Assembly: GCF_015291725.1 (NCBI RefSeq)
Contig: NZ_CP030038.1
Coordinates: 2,035,001 to 2,099,000, forward strand
DNA from: Bradyrhizobium sp. CCBAU 51765
GTDB lineage: Bacteria > Pseudomonadota > Alphaproteobacteria > Rhizobiales > Xanthobacteraceae
Direction of reading: 5' to 3'
Length of the DNA stretch: 64,000 nt
Shown here: positions 63,925 through 64,000 of the stretch, in pieces
How positions within the stretch are numbered: position 1 is the first letter of the stretch
How the letters are laid out: every line of letters begins with the position of its first letter
Notes under the pieces: model-generated
What the model saw: only the letters and a program-made list of their open reading frames with translations
What the model was told of the DNA's origin: nothing
Databases searched by the model: none
Program-made: the position numbers and the translations under genes

Positions 63925-64000
63925 TCAGCGCCCGAAGCGCTTCGCCAGCATCTCTTTCAGGATCTGCCGTTTGATCTGCTTGTTGGTGAGCATGCCGTCG
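63925..64000 (-). CDS. C-terminus of an unidentified protein (5' end outside window)
   Basis: Only about 24 residues are visible, ending in a TGA at 63925-63927. The tail reads DGMLTNKQIKRQILKEMLAK followed by RFGR, a basic helix. Too short to assign to a family. Confidence 0.4.
   Translation of the reverse strand, partial: DGMLTNKQIKRQILKEMLAKRFGR

Overview
The window is about 64 kb of GC-rich chromosome from an alphaproteobacterium, most likely Bradyrhizobium or a close relative (Nitrobacteraceae). The pointers are an intracellular PhaZ-type PHB depolymerase, a bfd-bfr pair behind Irr-type iron control elements, a FixK-type box, a thiO-S-G-E-C operon behind a TPP riboswitch, a rhizobial polyamine-type ABC transporter, many small Bradyrhizobium-type secreted proteins, and a dense set of palindromic intergenic repeats. 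This is inferred from protein families and motifs; no database was searched. I saw no rRNA, tRNA or CRISPR array.

Layout. 0-8 kb: the tail of a membrane protein, a large SAM/cyclase/AAA/TPR signalling protein, PhaZ, a GST and small proteins. 7-13 kb: an enolase-superfamily enzyme, an SMP-30 lactonase, an acetyltransferase and a GMC oxidoreductase, probably sugar or sugar-acid metabolism, with a gutted AraC regulator between them. 12.2-13.7 kb: a REP-associated tyrosine transposase (RAYT) between two 86-bp copies of one long palindrome, with a third copy downstream. 13.8-18 kb: MoxR ATPase, GlsB-type membrane protein, VWA protein and two rhodanese-type proteins. 18-26 kb: an L,D-transpeptidase with tandem repeats, a hydroxyacid dehydrogenase, EttA, a lytic transglycosylase and secreted paralogues. 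26-31 kb: iron storage genes (bfd, bfr), small proteins, a collagen-like protein, a FixK-box gene, a Fis-type HTH protein and an SDR. 31.5-36 kb: a J-domain protein, secreted paralogues, RidA and two GSTs. 36.2-37.3 kb: an intact IS110-family element inside a palindromic repeat. 37.3-43.5 kb: a DNA glycosylase, a low-GC membrane gene and the thiamine operon. 43.6-48.3 kb: a lytic transglycosylase, a two-component system and a PRC-barrel protein behind a stress-type promoter. 48.3-53 kb: the ABC transporter. 53-64 kb: a MITE-like repeat, DUF4403, an unusual TPR/winged-helix regulator next to a beta-propeller gene and DUF899, an Lrp regulator with GNAT, cytochrome c, a second L,D-transpeptidase, a glycosyltransferase plus lipid-type methyltransferase, and a membrane protein.

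The most notable signal is in the left non-coding end of the IS110 element. It contains two imperfect stem-loops whose loop segments match the element's own right end, left end, left flank and (nearly) right flank in the order expected of a bridge RNA, and the implied target is the dispersed palindromic repeat itself. Other notable items are the RAYT flanked by its own REPs, a perfect FixK-type box upstream of an uncharacterised small membrane gene, a cytoplasmic collagen-like protein, a FixK-like box next to an Irr box ahead of bfd, and a 212-bp element with 17-bp terminal inverted repeats.
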